Shown: piece by piece, positions 43,775 through 52,445 of the stretch
Layout of the letters: each line of letters begins with the position of its first letter
Position numbering within the stretch: position 1 is the first letter of the stretch
Source: UBA1479 sp002706405
GTDB taxonomy: Bacteria > Pseudomonadota > Alphaproteobacteria > Rhodospirillales > Casp-alpha2
Direction: 5' to 3'
Assembly: GCA_963972255.1 (NCBI GenBank)
Contig: CAXATO010000013.1
Coordinates: 56,609 to 120,608, forward strand
Length of the DNA stretch: 64,000 nucleotides
Position numbers and translations under genes: made by a program
The notes under the pieces: generated by a model
What the model was told of the DNA's origin: nothing
What the model saw: the letters and a program-made list of their open reading frames with translations, nothing else
The model's database searches: none

Positions 43775-44395
43775 ATGGCCCGGGTGTTCACGGAAGACCG
43801 ACTGGTCATCGCCACCCACAACCCGGGCAAGCTGCGCGAAATCGCAGATTTGCTGGCCCCGTTCGGAATCGACGTTGTCTCCGCCGGCGACCTCGGCTTG
43901 GCCGAACCGGTCGAGGACGGCGACAGCTTCAAGGCCAATGCCCTGATCAAGGCGCGGGCGGCCGCCGATGCCGCCGGCCTGCCGGCCCTGGCCGACGATT
44001 CGGGCTTGGCGGTCGACGCCCTGGGCGGGGCCCCCGGCATTCATTCGGCGCGCTGGGCGGGACCCGAAAAGGATTTCAACGAGGCCATGGCGCGGGTTTG
44101 GGAATTGGTCCTGGAATCCGAAGATCGGCGGGCGCATTTCGTCTGCGCCCTGGCCCTGGCTTGGCCCGCCACCGACAATAATCCCGGCCATTCGGAAGTG
44201 TTCGAAGGCCGGGTCGACGGCGACATCATCTGGCCGCCCACGGGCGACAAGGGCTTCGGCTACGATCCGATCTTCCAGCCCGAAGGCTATTTCATCACCT
44301 TCGCCGAGATGGAACCCGCCGCCAAACACAATATCAGCCACCGCGCCCATGCCTTCGAACAGCTGGTCGCGGCCTGTTTCCGAGGCCGGGGCTGA
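43775..44395 (+). CDS. rdgB: dITP/XTP pyrophosphatase (Ham1/RdgB)
   Basis: This enzyme hydrolyses non-canonical purine nucleotides to keep them out of DNA. The 206-residue protein has VIATHNPGKLREIADLL, ADDSGLAVDALGGAPGIHSA and FGYDPIFQPEG, the three conserved blocks. ATG 43775 is preceded by GGAGTAGG that overlaps the end of rph, so translation is coupled. hemW follows after 10 bp. Confidence 0.97.
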   Translation: MARVFTEDRLVIATHNPGKLREIADLLAPFGIDVVSAGDLGLAEPVEDGDSFKANALIKARAAADAAGLPALADDSGLAVDALGGAPGIHSARWAGPEKDFNEAMARVWELVLESEDRRAHFVCALALAWPATDNNPGHSEVFEGRVDGDIIWPPTGDKGFGYDPIFQPEGYFITFAEMEPAAKHNISHRAHAFEQLVAACFRGRG

Positions 44396-44405
44396 CGCCG
44401 CCGCG

Positions 44406-45596
44406 ATGACCGACACCGCTTCTTCGCCAGCCGATGCGAGCCCGCCCCCCTTCGGGGTCTATGTGCATTGGCCGTTCTGCGAATCCAAATGCCCCTATTG
44501 TGATTTCAACAGCCACGTTCAGGACGCCGTCGATCAGGCGCGCTGGGCCAAGGCCCTGGTTGCCGACCTGGCCCATTACGCCGCCGATACCCCGGACCGC
44601 CGGGTCGCGACCGTGTTTTTCGGCGGCGGCACGCCGTCGCTGATGAAACCGGAGACGGTGGCCACTGTCATCCAGGGCATCCGGGATTTATGGACCTGCG
44701 CCGACGACCTGGAAATCAGCATGGAGGCCAATCCGTCGAGCGCCGAAATCGCGGCGTTTCCCGACCTCAAGGCGGCCGGGGTGACGCGGCTGTCGGTCGG
44801 CGTGCAGTCCTTCGACGACGCGGCGCTCACGGCTTTGGGCCGCCGCCACGATGCCCAGGCCGCACGCCGGGCCCTGGTTGGGGCGCGTGATCATTTTGAA
44901 GAGTTCTCGTTTGATCTTATTTACGCAAGGCCTGGACAGACAAAGGACAACTGGCGCCAGGAACTGCGAGAAGCCCTGACCTTCGCCGGACCGCACCTGT
45001 CCTTCTACCAATTGACCATCGAGCCCGGCACGCCGTTCCACAAGGACGGCGTCCAAGCCGTCGAGGGCGATCTGGGGGCGGCCCTGTTCGGCGTGACCCA
45101 GGAAGTTCTGGGGGACGCGGGCCTGCCGGCCTATGAAATTTCCAACCATGCCCGGCCGGGCCATGAATGCCGCCACAACCTGAACATCTGGCGCGGCTGG
45201 GATTACGTCGGTGTCGGGCCGGGCGCCCATGGCCGCCTCGCCCTGGCCGAAGCCGGCGGCGGAACGCAGGACTGGGGCACCCATCAGGTCCACAATCCCG
45301 AACGCTGGCTCGATCTGGTCGAATCCAAGGGCCACGGCACGGCCAAGCGCCGCCGCCTGGAAGACGGCGACCGGCCGGAGGAACGGGTGATCATGGGCCT
45401 GCGCCTGGACGAGGGCATCGACCGCGCCCGCTTCCGCGCCCAGACCAGGCGCGACGTGCTGACCCTGATCCAGCCGTCGAAGCTCGCCTATGCCGTGGGG
45501 GCCGGTTATGTGGAATTGGATGAAACGCGATTCCGCGCCACGGCCGAAGGGCGCCTTCGGCTCAACGGCCTGCTGGCGTCGCTGCTGGCGGCCTGA
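44406..45596 (+). CDS. hemW: Radical SAM protein HemW
   Basis: HemW is a heme chaperone or coproporphyrinogen oxidase-like radical-SAM protein, often next to rdgB. The 396-residue product has VYVHWPFCESKCPYCDFNSH with CxxxCxxC plus the HemW-type extra residue, FFGGGTPSLM and SVGVQSFDDAAL. The cysteine before the last position of the motif that marks true HemN (CxxxCxxCxC) is Phe here, which supports HemW. ATG 44406 follows the rdgB stop closely; a longer open frame from 43968 overlaps rdgB and is rejected. Confidence 0.94.
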   Translation: MTDTASSPADASPPPFGVYVHWPFCESKCPYCDFNSHVQDAVDQARWAKALVADLAHYAADTPDRRVATVFFGGGTPSLMKPETVATVIQGIRDLWTCADDLEISMEANPSSAEIAAFPDLKAAGVTRLSVGVQSFDDAALTALGRRHDAQAARRALVGARDHFEEFSFDLIYARPGQTKDNWRQELREALTFAGPHLSFYQLTIEPGTPFHKDGVQAVEGDLGAALFGVTQEVLGDAGLPAYEISNHARPGHECRHNLNIWRGWDYVGVGPGAHGRLALAEAGGGTQDWGTHQVHNPERWLDLVESKGHGTAKRRRLEDGDRPEERVIMGLRLDEGIDRARFRAQTRRDVLTLIQPSKLAYAVGAGYVELDETRFRATAEGRLRLNGLLASLLAA

Positions 45597-45619
45597 TCGG
45601 GCGCCCCCCTTATCGCAAA

Positions 45620-47056
45620 TTAATTCGTAATCGCCTGGAAGGTCGCCGGCGCCTTGTCGATGACCACGGCGTCGCGCTGACGGACCTGCAGGATGGCAAG
45701 GCCGCGCTCCGAGGTGCCGTCGGGCAGGAAGCGGAAAATGCCGTCGCGCCCGGCGAAGCCGTTGGGATTGGCGATCAGCTTGGCCGTGAAGCGGTCCGGT
45801 CCGGGCAATTGCGCCAGCACGGCGGCAAGCGCCGCCGCGTCATAGGCGATGGTCGCGAACCGGGGCGGCGCCTCGCCATAGACGTCCTGATATTCTTTTT
45901 CGAAGCCGCTGCGCGGGCCCGGCGGCGGGGCCGCGTACCAGCCGCCGACCAGGGCCGGCTCGGCCCCGATGCCCGGCTCGTCCCACTGCCCGGTGCCCAG
46001 CATGCGCACCTTCTTGGGGTCGATGTCGTAGAACGGCAGCAAGGCCGCGATGGCCTGCAGGCGCTTGCCGCCGTCGGCGACCAGAAGCGCGTCATAGGGC
46101 AGGTCGCCCATGGTCTGCAGATTTTCCAGGCGCGCCAGGGCCGCCTTGGACACCTCGTCCTCCTTGCCCTCGAGCTCCTTCTTCTGATTCAGAAGGGTCT
46201 GGCGGCGGAATTCGTAATCGGCCATGTCGCGGACCACGGCGGAGAAATCATCGGCGTCGGGATTATAGACCTCGAGCCGCGCGATCTCGCCGCCGGCGCG
46301 GCCGACGGCGGACTTGAACCCGTCGAGCACCGTGCGGCCGTAGGCATTGTCCGGGGCCATGGCCGCGAACCGGACGACGCCGCGCTCGCGGGCGAAGGCG
46401 ATCACCCGCTCGACCTGGGCGCGGGGCAGAAAACCCAGGGTGTAGACCCCGTCGCCGGCAACCGAGCGGTCCGATGAAAAGGCAATCACGGGCACGCCCG
46501 CCTGACGGGCGACGGAGGCCGCACCGCGCACATTGGCCGCCAGCAGCGGGCCCAGGATCAGCCGCGCCCCGTCGCCGATGGCGAGCTGCGCCGCCTCGGC
46601 CGCGCCCTCGGGCGTGCCGCGGGTGTCATGGGTCAGCAGGGTGAACTTGCTGTCGGCAAAGGAAAACAACGCCATCTGCGCCGCGTTCAGCAGCGCCTGG
46701 CCGACGCCGCCGTGCTGCCCGCTGAGGGGCAGCAACAGGGCGACCCGGACCGTGCCGTCGTCGGGGGCGGTGATGGTCGTCGTCGGCACCTCGGCCGGTT
46801 CCGCCGGTTCGCCCTGAGTCAGGGGCGGCGGGGCCGGGCGCGGCACGGGTGTGACCGCATAGGTCGGCGGCGGCGGCGTGCGCGGGCCCGAAATGACGGG
46901 CCGGGGCGGCGGATCGGACGGGGACTTGCCGCCTTGAATTAACCCGCCGAATGACGAAGATTGGCACGCGGCCAACAAGGGCAGCATCATGACGGCCAGA
47001 ACGAACACGGCCGCAGCCGGGCGCGAAAGGGCGTTGAGCGAATATGACCTGTCCAT
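45620..47056 (-). CDS. LpoA-like penicillin-binding protein activator lipoprotein
   Basis: This is an outer-membrane lipoprotein of 478 residues with a periplasmic-binding-protein fold like the C-terminal domain of E. coli LpoA, which activates PBP1A. The signal peptide ends at the lipobox PLLAAC (Cys near residue 31). A Pro-rich linker precedes VALLLPLSGQHGGVGQALLN, the typical type I binding-fold start. The N-terminal TPR domain of LpoA is missing. The ATG at 47056 overlaps the start of the divergent rsmI by 13 bp. A longer frame from 47143 would overlap rsmI further. Confidence 0.88.
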   Translation of the reverse strand: MDRSYSLNALSRPAAAVFVLAVMMLPLLAACQSSSFGGLIQGGKSPSDPPPRPVISGPRTPPPPTYAVTPVPRPAPPPLTQGEPAEPAEVPTTTITAPDDGTVRVALLLPLSGQHGGVGQALLNAAQMALFSFADSKFTLLTHDTRGTPEGAAEAAQLAIGDGARLILGPLLAANVRGAASVARQAGVPVIAFSSDRSVAGDGVYTLGFLPRAQVERVIAFARERGVVRFAAMAPDNAYGRTVLDGFKSAVGRAGGEIARLEVYNPDADDFSAVVRDMADYEFRRQTLLNQKKELEGKEDEVSKAALARLENLQTMGDLPYDALLVADGGKRLQAIAALLPFYDIDPKKVRMLGTGQWDEPGIGAEPALVGGWYAAPPPGPRSGFEKEYQDVYGEAPPRFATIAYDAAALAAVLAQLPGPDRFTAKLIANPNGFAGRDGIFRFLPDGTSERGLAILQVRQRDAVVIDKAPATFQAITN

Positions 47057-47958
47057 CCGATGATCCGCTGGAAGTTGTTGCCGATGAGCCCGGAGCGCCG
47101 GAAGACGCCCCGTTGGAAGCCGCACTGTATCTGGTCTCCACACCCATCGGCAACGCCGGAGACATCAGCGTCCGGGCGCGCGACGTTCTGGCCCGGGCCG
47201 ACCTGATCGCCTGCGAAGACACCCGGGTCACGGGCAAGCTGATGATCATCCTGGGCATCAAGCGCGGCGAGGCCGGGGGACGGCTGCTGGCCTATCACGA
47301 TCACAACGCCGCCCACCGCCGGCCCCAGATCATGGAGCGCATCAAAAGCGGCGGCAGCGTGGCCCTGGTCTCGGACGCCGGCACGCCGCTGGTGTCCGAT
47401 CCGGGCTACAAGCTGGTCGCCGCCTGCGTCGAGGACGGCCTGCCCGTGACCGCCGTGCCCGGCCCGTCGGCGCCGCTGATGGCGCTGACCCTGTCCGGCC
47501 TGCCGTCGGACCGCTTTTTCTTTCAAGGCTTCCTGCCGGCCAAGGGGGCGGCGCGGCGCACGGCCCTGGCCGAGATCGCGGCCGTGCCGGGAACGCTCAT
47601 CTTCATGGAATCGGGGCCGCGCCTGGCGGCCTCGCTGGCCGACATGGCCCAGGTCCTGGGCCCCCGCCCGGCCGCCGTGGCCCGCGAGCTGACCAAGAAG
47701 TTCGAGGAAGTGCGCCGCGGCACCCTGGACGAACTGGCCGCCCATTACGCCGAGGCCGGACCGCCCCGGGGCGAAATCTGCGTCGTCGCCGGCCCGCCCG
47801 ATGCCGAGGCCCCGCCGACGACCGCCGACCTGGATGCGCTGCTGGCCGAGGCCATGGCCGAAGGGTCCGTGAAGGACGCCGCGGCATCGGTCGCGGCGCG
47901 CACCGGCCTGCCGCGCAAAACCGTCTATGCCCGGGCCTTGGAGCTCAAGCGGGGATGA
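47044..47958 (+). CDS. rsmI: 16S rRNA (cytidine1402-2'-O)-methyltransferase
   Basis: RsmI 2'-O-methylates C1402 of 16S rRNA. The 304-residue SAM-dependent tetrapyrrole-methylase-fold enzyme has LYLVSTPIGNAGDISVRA, CEDTRVTGKL and SDAGTPLVSDPGYKLV. The first 27 residues before LYLVS are acidic and longer than usual; a TTG at 47113 (MEAALYLVS) is an alternative that would remove the overlap with the divergent LpoA-like gene. yraN overlaps its stop by 4 bp. Confidence 0.95.
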   Translation: MTCPSDDPLEVVADEPGAPEDAPLEAALYLVSTPIGNAGDISVRARDVLARADLIACEDTRVTGKLMIILGIKRGEAGGRLLAYHDHNAAHRRPQIMERIKSGGSVALVSDAGTPLVSDPGYKLVAACVEDGLPVTAVPGPSAPLMALTLSGLPSDRFFFQGFLPAKGAARRTALAEIAAVPGTLIFMESGPRLAASLADMAQVLGPRPAAVARELTKKFEEVRRGTLDELAAHYAEAGPPRGEICVVAGPPDAEAPPTTADLDALLAEAMAEGSVKDAAASVAARTGLPRKTVYARALELKRG

Positions 47959-48350
47959 GGGCCGGGGGCCCGCCACCCGGCCCCGGCACCCAGCGCCGCC
48001 GGGCCGAGCGCCGGGGGCGCGACGCGGAAACGTTGGCCGCACTTCTGTTGATGCTCAAGGGCCATCGCATCGTCGCGCGGCGTGCCCGCACCCCCGTGGG
48101 CGAGATCGACCTGATCGCCCGCCGCCGCCGCACCCTGGTCTTCGCCGAGGTCAAGGCGCGGGCGGACCTGACGACCGGCGCGGAAGCCCTGGCGCCCCGC
48201 CAGCGCCGGCGCATCGCCCGCGCCGCCGAGGCCTTCGTGCGGGCCCGCCCCGATCTGGCCGGCCTGCAGTGGCGATTCGACCTGATCGTGGTCGCCGGGG
48301 GTTGGCGGCTTCGGCATGTGAAGGATGCCTGGCGGCCGGGACTGGAATGA
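47955..48350 (+). CDS. yraN: UPF0102 family protein YraN
   Basis: This is a 131-residue protein with a restriction-endonuclease-like core: GEIDLIARRRRTLVFAEVKA, where Asp and ExK correspond to the nuclease catalytic triad. The cellular role is not established. It overlaps rsmI by ATGA, a gene order widely seen in proteobacteria, and ends just before a GC-rich terminator. The N-terminus is very Arg-rich. Confidence 0.92.
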   Translation: MRAGGPPPGPGTQRRRAERRGRDAETLAALLLMLKGHRIVARRARTPVGEIDLIARRRRTLVFAEVKARADLTTGAEALAPRQRRRIARAAEAFVRARPDLAGLQWRFDLIVVAGGWRLRHVKDAWRPGLE

Positions 48351-48394
48351 GCCTATTGCCCTGAAATTCACATAATCCGTCGTACAAGGTGGCC

Positions 48395-48428
48395 CCCTCG
48401 CCCCGGCCCGCCGGGTGCGAGGGTTTGT
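48395..48428 (+). terminator. Rho-independent terminator after yraN
   Basis: The stem CCCTCGC/GCGAGGG (48395-48401 with 48417-48423) is extended by CCCGG/CCGGG and followed by TTTGT. The T tract is short and merges with the -35 box of the next promoter. Confidence 0.55.
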
Positions 48429-48453
48429 CGCGGGCCCGGACCGGCGCTAGAAT
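48425..48453 (+). promoter_or_regulatory. Predicted promoter of the BON-domain lipoprotein gene
   Basis: TTGTCG (48425-48430) and TAGAAT (48448-48453) are exactly 17 bp apart, matching four and five consensus bases. Confidence 0.55.
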
Positions 48454-48497
48454 ACGCGCCGACCGGGGCCCGTCAGTTGGAGGAGAATGCAAGCGCC

Positions 48498-49181
48498 ATG
48501 ACCGCACCGACACGACCGTCCCATCCCCACCCTTCCCCCGCCCGCCTGCCGCGCGCCCTGGCGGCGCTGCTGTTGCTGGCATCGGCCGCCGGCCTGACGG
48601 GCTGCGTCGGCGCCGCCGTCGGTGCCGGGGCGACCGTCGGCGTCGCCGCCATGGACGACCGCGGGGTTCAAGGCGTGGCCCGCGACGCCGGCCTGGCCAC
48701 GCAGGTACGCGGCAAATGGCTGAACTATGATCTGGAAACAGGGGACACCCTCGCCGTCGACGGCAGCGTCAAGGTCTACAACCGCCGCGCCATGTTGACC
48801 GGCACGGTGAAGACCGAAGACATCCGGGCCAAGGCCGTGCGCCTGACCTGGGAAGTCGAAGGCATCGAGGAAGTCATCAACGAACTGGCCGTCGGCGACA
48901 CCAGCCTGTCCGACGCGGCGATCGACAGCTGGATTTCGACCCAGCTCACGGCCAAACTGACCTTCGACAAGGACGTCCAGGCCATCAATTACATCATCGA
49001 GACCGAGAACGGCGTGGTCTACCTGCTGGGCACGGCGCAAAGCCAGGCCGAGCTCGACCGCGTGCTCGGTCATGCGCGGGGCGTTTCCCGGGTCCGTGAC
49101 GTGGTCAGCCACGTCCGCGTCAAGACGCCGGAGGCATCGGAAAATCCCGCAACCCCCACCGCGCCGAAAATGAGGGCCTGA
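48498..49181 (+). CDS. BON-domain lipoprotein (DolP/OsmY-like)
   Basis: This is a 227-residue outer-envelope lipoprotein. The signal peptide ends with GLTGC (Cys about residue 37), then comes a Gly/Ala run (GAAVGAGATVGVAAMDDRG) and two BON domains (VKVYNRRAMLTGTVKTEDIR and YIIETENGVVYLLGTAQ). E. coli DolP with the same plan maintains outer-membrane integrity. ATG 48498 follows GGAGGAG by 12 bases. A promoter lies upstream, and the SirB1-like gene starts 3 bp after its stop. Confidence 0.9.
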   Translation: MTAPTRPSHPHPSPARLPRALAALLLLASAAGLTGCVGAAVGAGATVGVAAMDDRGVQGVARDAGLATQVRGKWLNYDLETGDTLAVDGSVKVYNRRAMLTGTVKTEDIRAKAVRLTWEVEGIEEVINELAVGDTSLSDAAIDSWISTQLTAKLTFDKDVQAINYIIETENGVVYLLGTAQSQAELDRVLGHARGVSRVRDVVSHVRVKTPEASENPATPTAPKMRA

Positions 49182-49184
49182 GCG

Positions 49185-50033
49185 ATGGCGGTGAGCGGCA
49201 GCGCCCTGGCAGACGACATCCTGCAAACGCTGAGCGACATCGGCCGCACGGCCGACGCGGACTTTCCCATCGCCAAGGCCGCCCTTTACCTGGCGGCGGC
49301 ACGCCTGCCGGGGCTGAACCTGGGGCCCTATGAGCGCCACCTGGAACGCCTGACCAAAGAGGTCGCCGACTACGCCGGGCCAGGCACCCCGACCTTGGCC
49401 GACCAGTACGAGGCCCTGGTCCAGGTCATCGACCGGCGCTACGGCTACGGCGGCAACGAAAGCGTGTTCGACGACCTGGACGCGGCCAATCTGGCCCGCG
49501 TCATCGACACCCGGCGCGGTCTGCCGGTGGCGCTCGGCATCGTCTACATGGAAGTCTGCAACCGCCTGGGCTGGTCCCTGGTCGGCCTGGATTTTCCCGG
49601 CCGCTTCCTGGTCCGGCTGGACTGTTCGGGCGAGCGCAAGATTCTGGACCTGTTCGAAGGCGGGCGCGAACTGCTGCCACCGGACCTGCGCGGCATGCTG
49701 AAGACCATGGCCGGGGCCGATGCCGAACTGCAGCCCCAGTACCTATCGGAAATGACCGCCCGCCAGGTCGTCCTGCGCCTGGAGGACAATATCCGCGTGC
49801 GCCAGATGCAGCGCGGCGACCTCGCCGACGCCGCCGACACCCTGGCGCTGATGCTGACCATCGCGCCGGATGCCGGCCACCTGTGGCGCGAAGCGGGAAT
49901 CGTCAATGCGCGGCTGGATCGGGTCGTCAGCGCCGTCGAAGCCCTGGAAGCCTATCTGAAATGCGCCCCCGGCGAGGAAAACGGGTATGAGGCGTCCTTG
50001 CTGTTGCAGGAATTGCGGGCCAAGTTAAATTAG
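49185..50033 (+). CDS. SirB1/transglutaminase-like family protein
   Basis: This 282-residue protein of the SirB1 (transglutaminase-core 2, TPR-ending) family has an N-terminal helical part, the core ARVIDTRRGLPVALGIVYME and LVGLDFPGRFLVRL, and a C-terminal TPR-like segment (ADTLALMLTIAPDAGHLWRE). The function is unknown; the core resembles a cysteine-protease fold, but the Cys/His catalytic pair is not evident. It follows the BON lipoprotein by 3 bp and precedes gshB by about 58 bp. Confidence 0.85.
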   Translation: MAVSGSALADDILQTLSDIGRTADADFPIAKAALYLAAARLPGLNLGPYERHLERLTKEVADYAGPGTPTLADQYEALVQVIDRRYGYGGNESVFDDLDAANLARVIDTRRGLPVALGIVYMEVCNRLGWSLVGLDFPGRFLVRLDCSGERKILDLFEGGRELLPPDLRGMLKTMAGADAELQPQYLSEMTARQVVLRLEDNIRVRQMQRGDLADAADTLALMLTIAPDAGHLWREAGIVNARLDRVVSAVEALEAYLKCAPGEENGYEASLLLQELRAKLN

Positions 50034-50091
50034 CCGGCCGGCCACTCCTGCCCCACGCCCTTCATCGGCCGAAGAATAAGGATATTCCCCC

Positions 50092-51030
50092 ATGGCGCTT
50101 ACCGTGGCCATCCAGATGGACCATGTGTCGTCCATCGACATCAACGGCGACAGCACCTTCGTCCTGGCGTTGGAAGCCCAGCGCCGGGGCCACAAGCTGC
50201 TGCATTATCTGCCGGGCGACCTGGCCTATCACCATGGCCGGGTCACCGCCTGGGCGGAGCCCATGGAGGTGCGGCGCGAGGCCGGCAATCATTTCACCTT
50301 GGGTGCCAAATCGAAGATCGACCTGGCGGAGGTCGATGTCGTCCTCATGCGCCAGGATCCGCCCTTCGACATGGCCTATATCACGGCGACCCATCTGCTG
50401 GAGATGGTCCACCCAAAAACCCTGGTGGTGAACAACCCGGCCGAAGTGCGCAACGCGCCGGAGAAACTGTTCGTCACCCGCTTCGCCCAGTTCATGCCGC
50501 CGACCCTGATCGCCACCAACCGGCAGGACATCCTGGCCTTCCGCGACGAGCACAAGGACATCATCGTCAAGCCGCTGTACGGCAACGGCGGCGCCGGCGT
50601 GTTCCACATCACCCCCGGTGACGAGAACCTGAATTCGCTGCTGGAGATGTTCACCCAGATGTACCGCGAGCCGATCATCGTGCAGGCCTATCTGAAGGAC
50701 GTTCGGGCCGGCGACAAGCGCATCATCCTGGTGGACGGCGAGGTTGCCGGGGCCGTCAACCGGGTGCCGGCGGCGGGGGAATCCCGGTCCAACATGCATG
50801 TCGGCGGCAAGGCGGTGAAATCGGCACTGACCGACCGGGAGCGCGAAATCTGCGCCGCCCTGGCGCCAGAATTGAAAGCCCGCGGCCTGATCTTCGTCGG
50901 CATCGACGTGATCGGCGACTACATGACGGAAATCAACGTGACCTCGCCGACGGGGCTGCAGGAGATCAACCGCTTCGACGGCGTCAGCCTGGAAAGCGAC
51001 ATCTGGGACGCCATCGAGGCGCGGCTGTAA
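50092..51030 (+). CDS. gshB: Glutathione synthase
   Basis: GshB is an ATP-grasp ligase joining glycine to gamma-glutamylcysteine. The 312-residue enzyme begins with a typical VAIQMDHVSSIDINGDSTF and contains DIIVKPLYGNGGAGVFHI (ATP loop), KDVRAGDKRIILVDGE and IDVIGDYMTEINVTSPTG. Length is normal. The DLH gene follows after 31 bp. Confidence 0.97.
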   Translation: MALTVAIQMDHVSSIDINGDSTFVLALEAQRRGHKLLHYLPGDLAYHHGRVTAWAEPMEVRREAGNHFTLGAKSKIDLAEVDVVLMRQDPPFDMAYITATHLLEMVHPKTLVVNNPAEVRNAPEKLFVTRFAQFMPPTLIATNRQDILAFRDEHKDIIVKPLYGNGGAGVFHITPGDENLNSLLEMFTQMYREPIIVQAYLKDVRAGDKRIILVDGEVAGAVNRVPAAGESRSNMHVGGKAVKSALTDREREICAALAPELKARGLIFVGIDVIGDYMTEINVTSPTGLQEINRFDGVSLESDIWDAIEARL

Positions 51031-51061
51031 TCCAAAACGAACACCATAAAAGGAGAATGAC

Positions 51062-51823
51062 ATGGCGCTGATCGAAGGCATGGTCGAGGTGCCGACCAAG
51101 GTTGGGCGCATGCCGTCCTTTGTCGCCCGGCCCGACGCGGGCGGGCCGTTTCCGGCGATCATCTTCTACATGGACGCGCCGGGCTTCCGCGAGGAACTGT
51201 GCAACATGGCCCGGCGCATCGCCAAGGCGGGCTACTACTGCATTCTGCCGGACATGTATTATCGGCTCGGCACGATCCGCCTGGACCTGTCCCGGCGGAC
51301 GGATGCCATGACCGAGGTCTTTCGCGGCGCCATGAACTCGCTGACCAATGCGGACGTGACCGACGACACGGCGGGCATGCTCGCCTTCCTCGACGCCCAG
51401 GCGGATGTCGCCTCCGGTCCGGTCGGCTGTGTCGGCCACTGCATGAGCGGGCGTTACGTAACCACCGTGGCCGGCCGCTTTCCGACGCGCATCAAGGCGG
51501 CGGCCAGCATGTATGGGGTCGGCATCGTCACCGACCAGGAAGATTCGCCGCATCTGTTGCTCGGTCAGGTGCAGGGCGAACTGCTGTTCATCTTCGCCGA
51601 AACGGACGGCCATGTGCCGCAGCCGACGGTCGATGCCCTGAAAAAAACGATCAAGAAGACCGGCGTGAAGGCCACGGTCGAACAGCCCAAGGGCACGGAG
51701 CACGGCTTCCAATTCCCCGCCCGTCCGGTCTATGCCCCGGTGCCGGCGGAAGCCGCCTGGGACAAGCTGTTCGCCCTGTGGGAGCGCAATCTGAAAAAAG
51801 CGCCGGCCGCGAGGCGCAAATAG
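51062..51823 (+). CDS. Dienelactone hydrolase family protein
   Basis: This is an alpha/beta hydrolase of 253 residues. The likely catalytic triad is Cys in VGHCMSGRY, Asp in ETDGHVP and His in TEHGFQF, as in dienelactone hydrolases. Substrate unknown; family members hydrolyse lactones and small esters. AAAGGAG lies 7 bases before the ATG. It sits between gshB and sixA with short gaps, so it probably belongs to that operon. Confidence 0.9.
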   Translation: MALIEGMVEVPTKVGRMPSFVARPDAGGPFPAIIFYMDAPGFREELCNMARRIAKAGYYCILPDMYYRLGTIRLDLSRRTDAMTEVFRGAMNSLTNADVTDDTAGMLAFLDAQADVASGPVGCVGHCMSGRYVTTVAGRFPTRIKAAASMYGVGIVTDQEDSPHLLLGQVQGELLFIFAETDGHVPQPTVDALKKTIKKTGVKATVEQPKGTEHGFQFPARPVYAPVPAEAAWDKLFALWERNLKKAPAARRK

Positions 51824-51827
51824 GTTC

Positions 51828-52343
51828 ATGAAAACACTTCTTCTGTTACGTCACGCCAAGGCCGAATGGACGGACATGGCAGCGGACGATATCGACCGCC
51901 CGCTGGCCCCCCGCGGACAGAAAGCCGCACCCCGCATCGGCCGCTATCTGAAAGAGCAGAACCTGATCCCCAATCAGGTGCTTTGTTCCACGGCCCAACG
52001 CGCGCGGGAAACCTGGGACCTGGTCTCGGCGGAACTGGGGGCCCGGCCGCCCGTGCAGTTTCAAAAAGGGCTGTATGCGGTCTCGTCGGCCGGGCTGCTG
52101 GCGGCGGTCCGCCGCATGCCCGACGATTGCACCTGCCTGCTGCTGATCGGCCATAACCCGGAACTCGAGGACTTGGCCCACCGCCTGGCCGGAACCGGCA
52201 AGGCCGAAGCCCTGGCACGGCTGGCGGAGAAGTATCCCACGGGCGCGCTTGCGGAAATCAGCTTCGCGCGGGACAACTGGTCGCGCATCGGCGAAGGGTC
52301 CGGCACGTTGCAGCGGTTCGTGCGGCCCCGGGATTTGCCCTGA
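51828..52343 (+). CDS. sixA: Phosphohistidine phosphatase SixA-like (histidine phosphatase family)
   Basis: This is a small histidine-phosphatase-superfamily protein of 171 residues with KTLLLLRHAKAEW (catalytic RH) and LIGHNPELEDLAHRL. E. coli SixA dephosphorylates phosphohistidine proteins such as NPr; the target here is not known. It begins 4 bp after the DLH stop and ends just before a strong terminator. Confidence 0.9.
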   Translation: MKTLLLLRHAKAEWTDMAADDIDRPLAPRGQKAAPRIGRYLKEQNLIPNQVLCSTAQRARETWDLVSAELGARPPVQFQKGLYAVSSAGLLAAVRRMPDDCTCLLLIGHNPELEDLAHRLAGTGKAEALARLAEKYPTGALAEISFARDNWSRIGEGSGTLQRFVRPRDLP

Positions 52344-52354
52344 TCTGACGCAAT

Positions 52355-52380
52355 GCCCCTTTCCCGCGAAAGGGGCTTTC
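52355..52380 (+). terminator. Rho-independent terminator after sixA
   Basis: GCCCCTTTC and GAAAGGGGC form a perfect 9-bp stem with a 4-base loop, followed by TTTC. It closes the gshB-DLH-sixA group. Confidence 0.7.
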
Positions 52381-52445
52381 CGCATTCTCCAAATGGTATG
52401 CTATCGTCTCTTCCAGTCAAGGGAGCGAGGAGACGGCGTCCCCCG

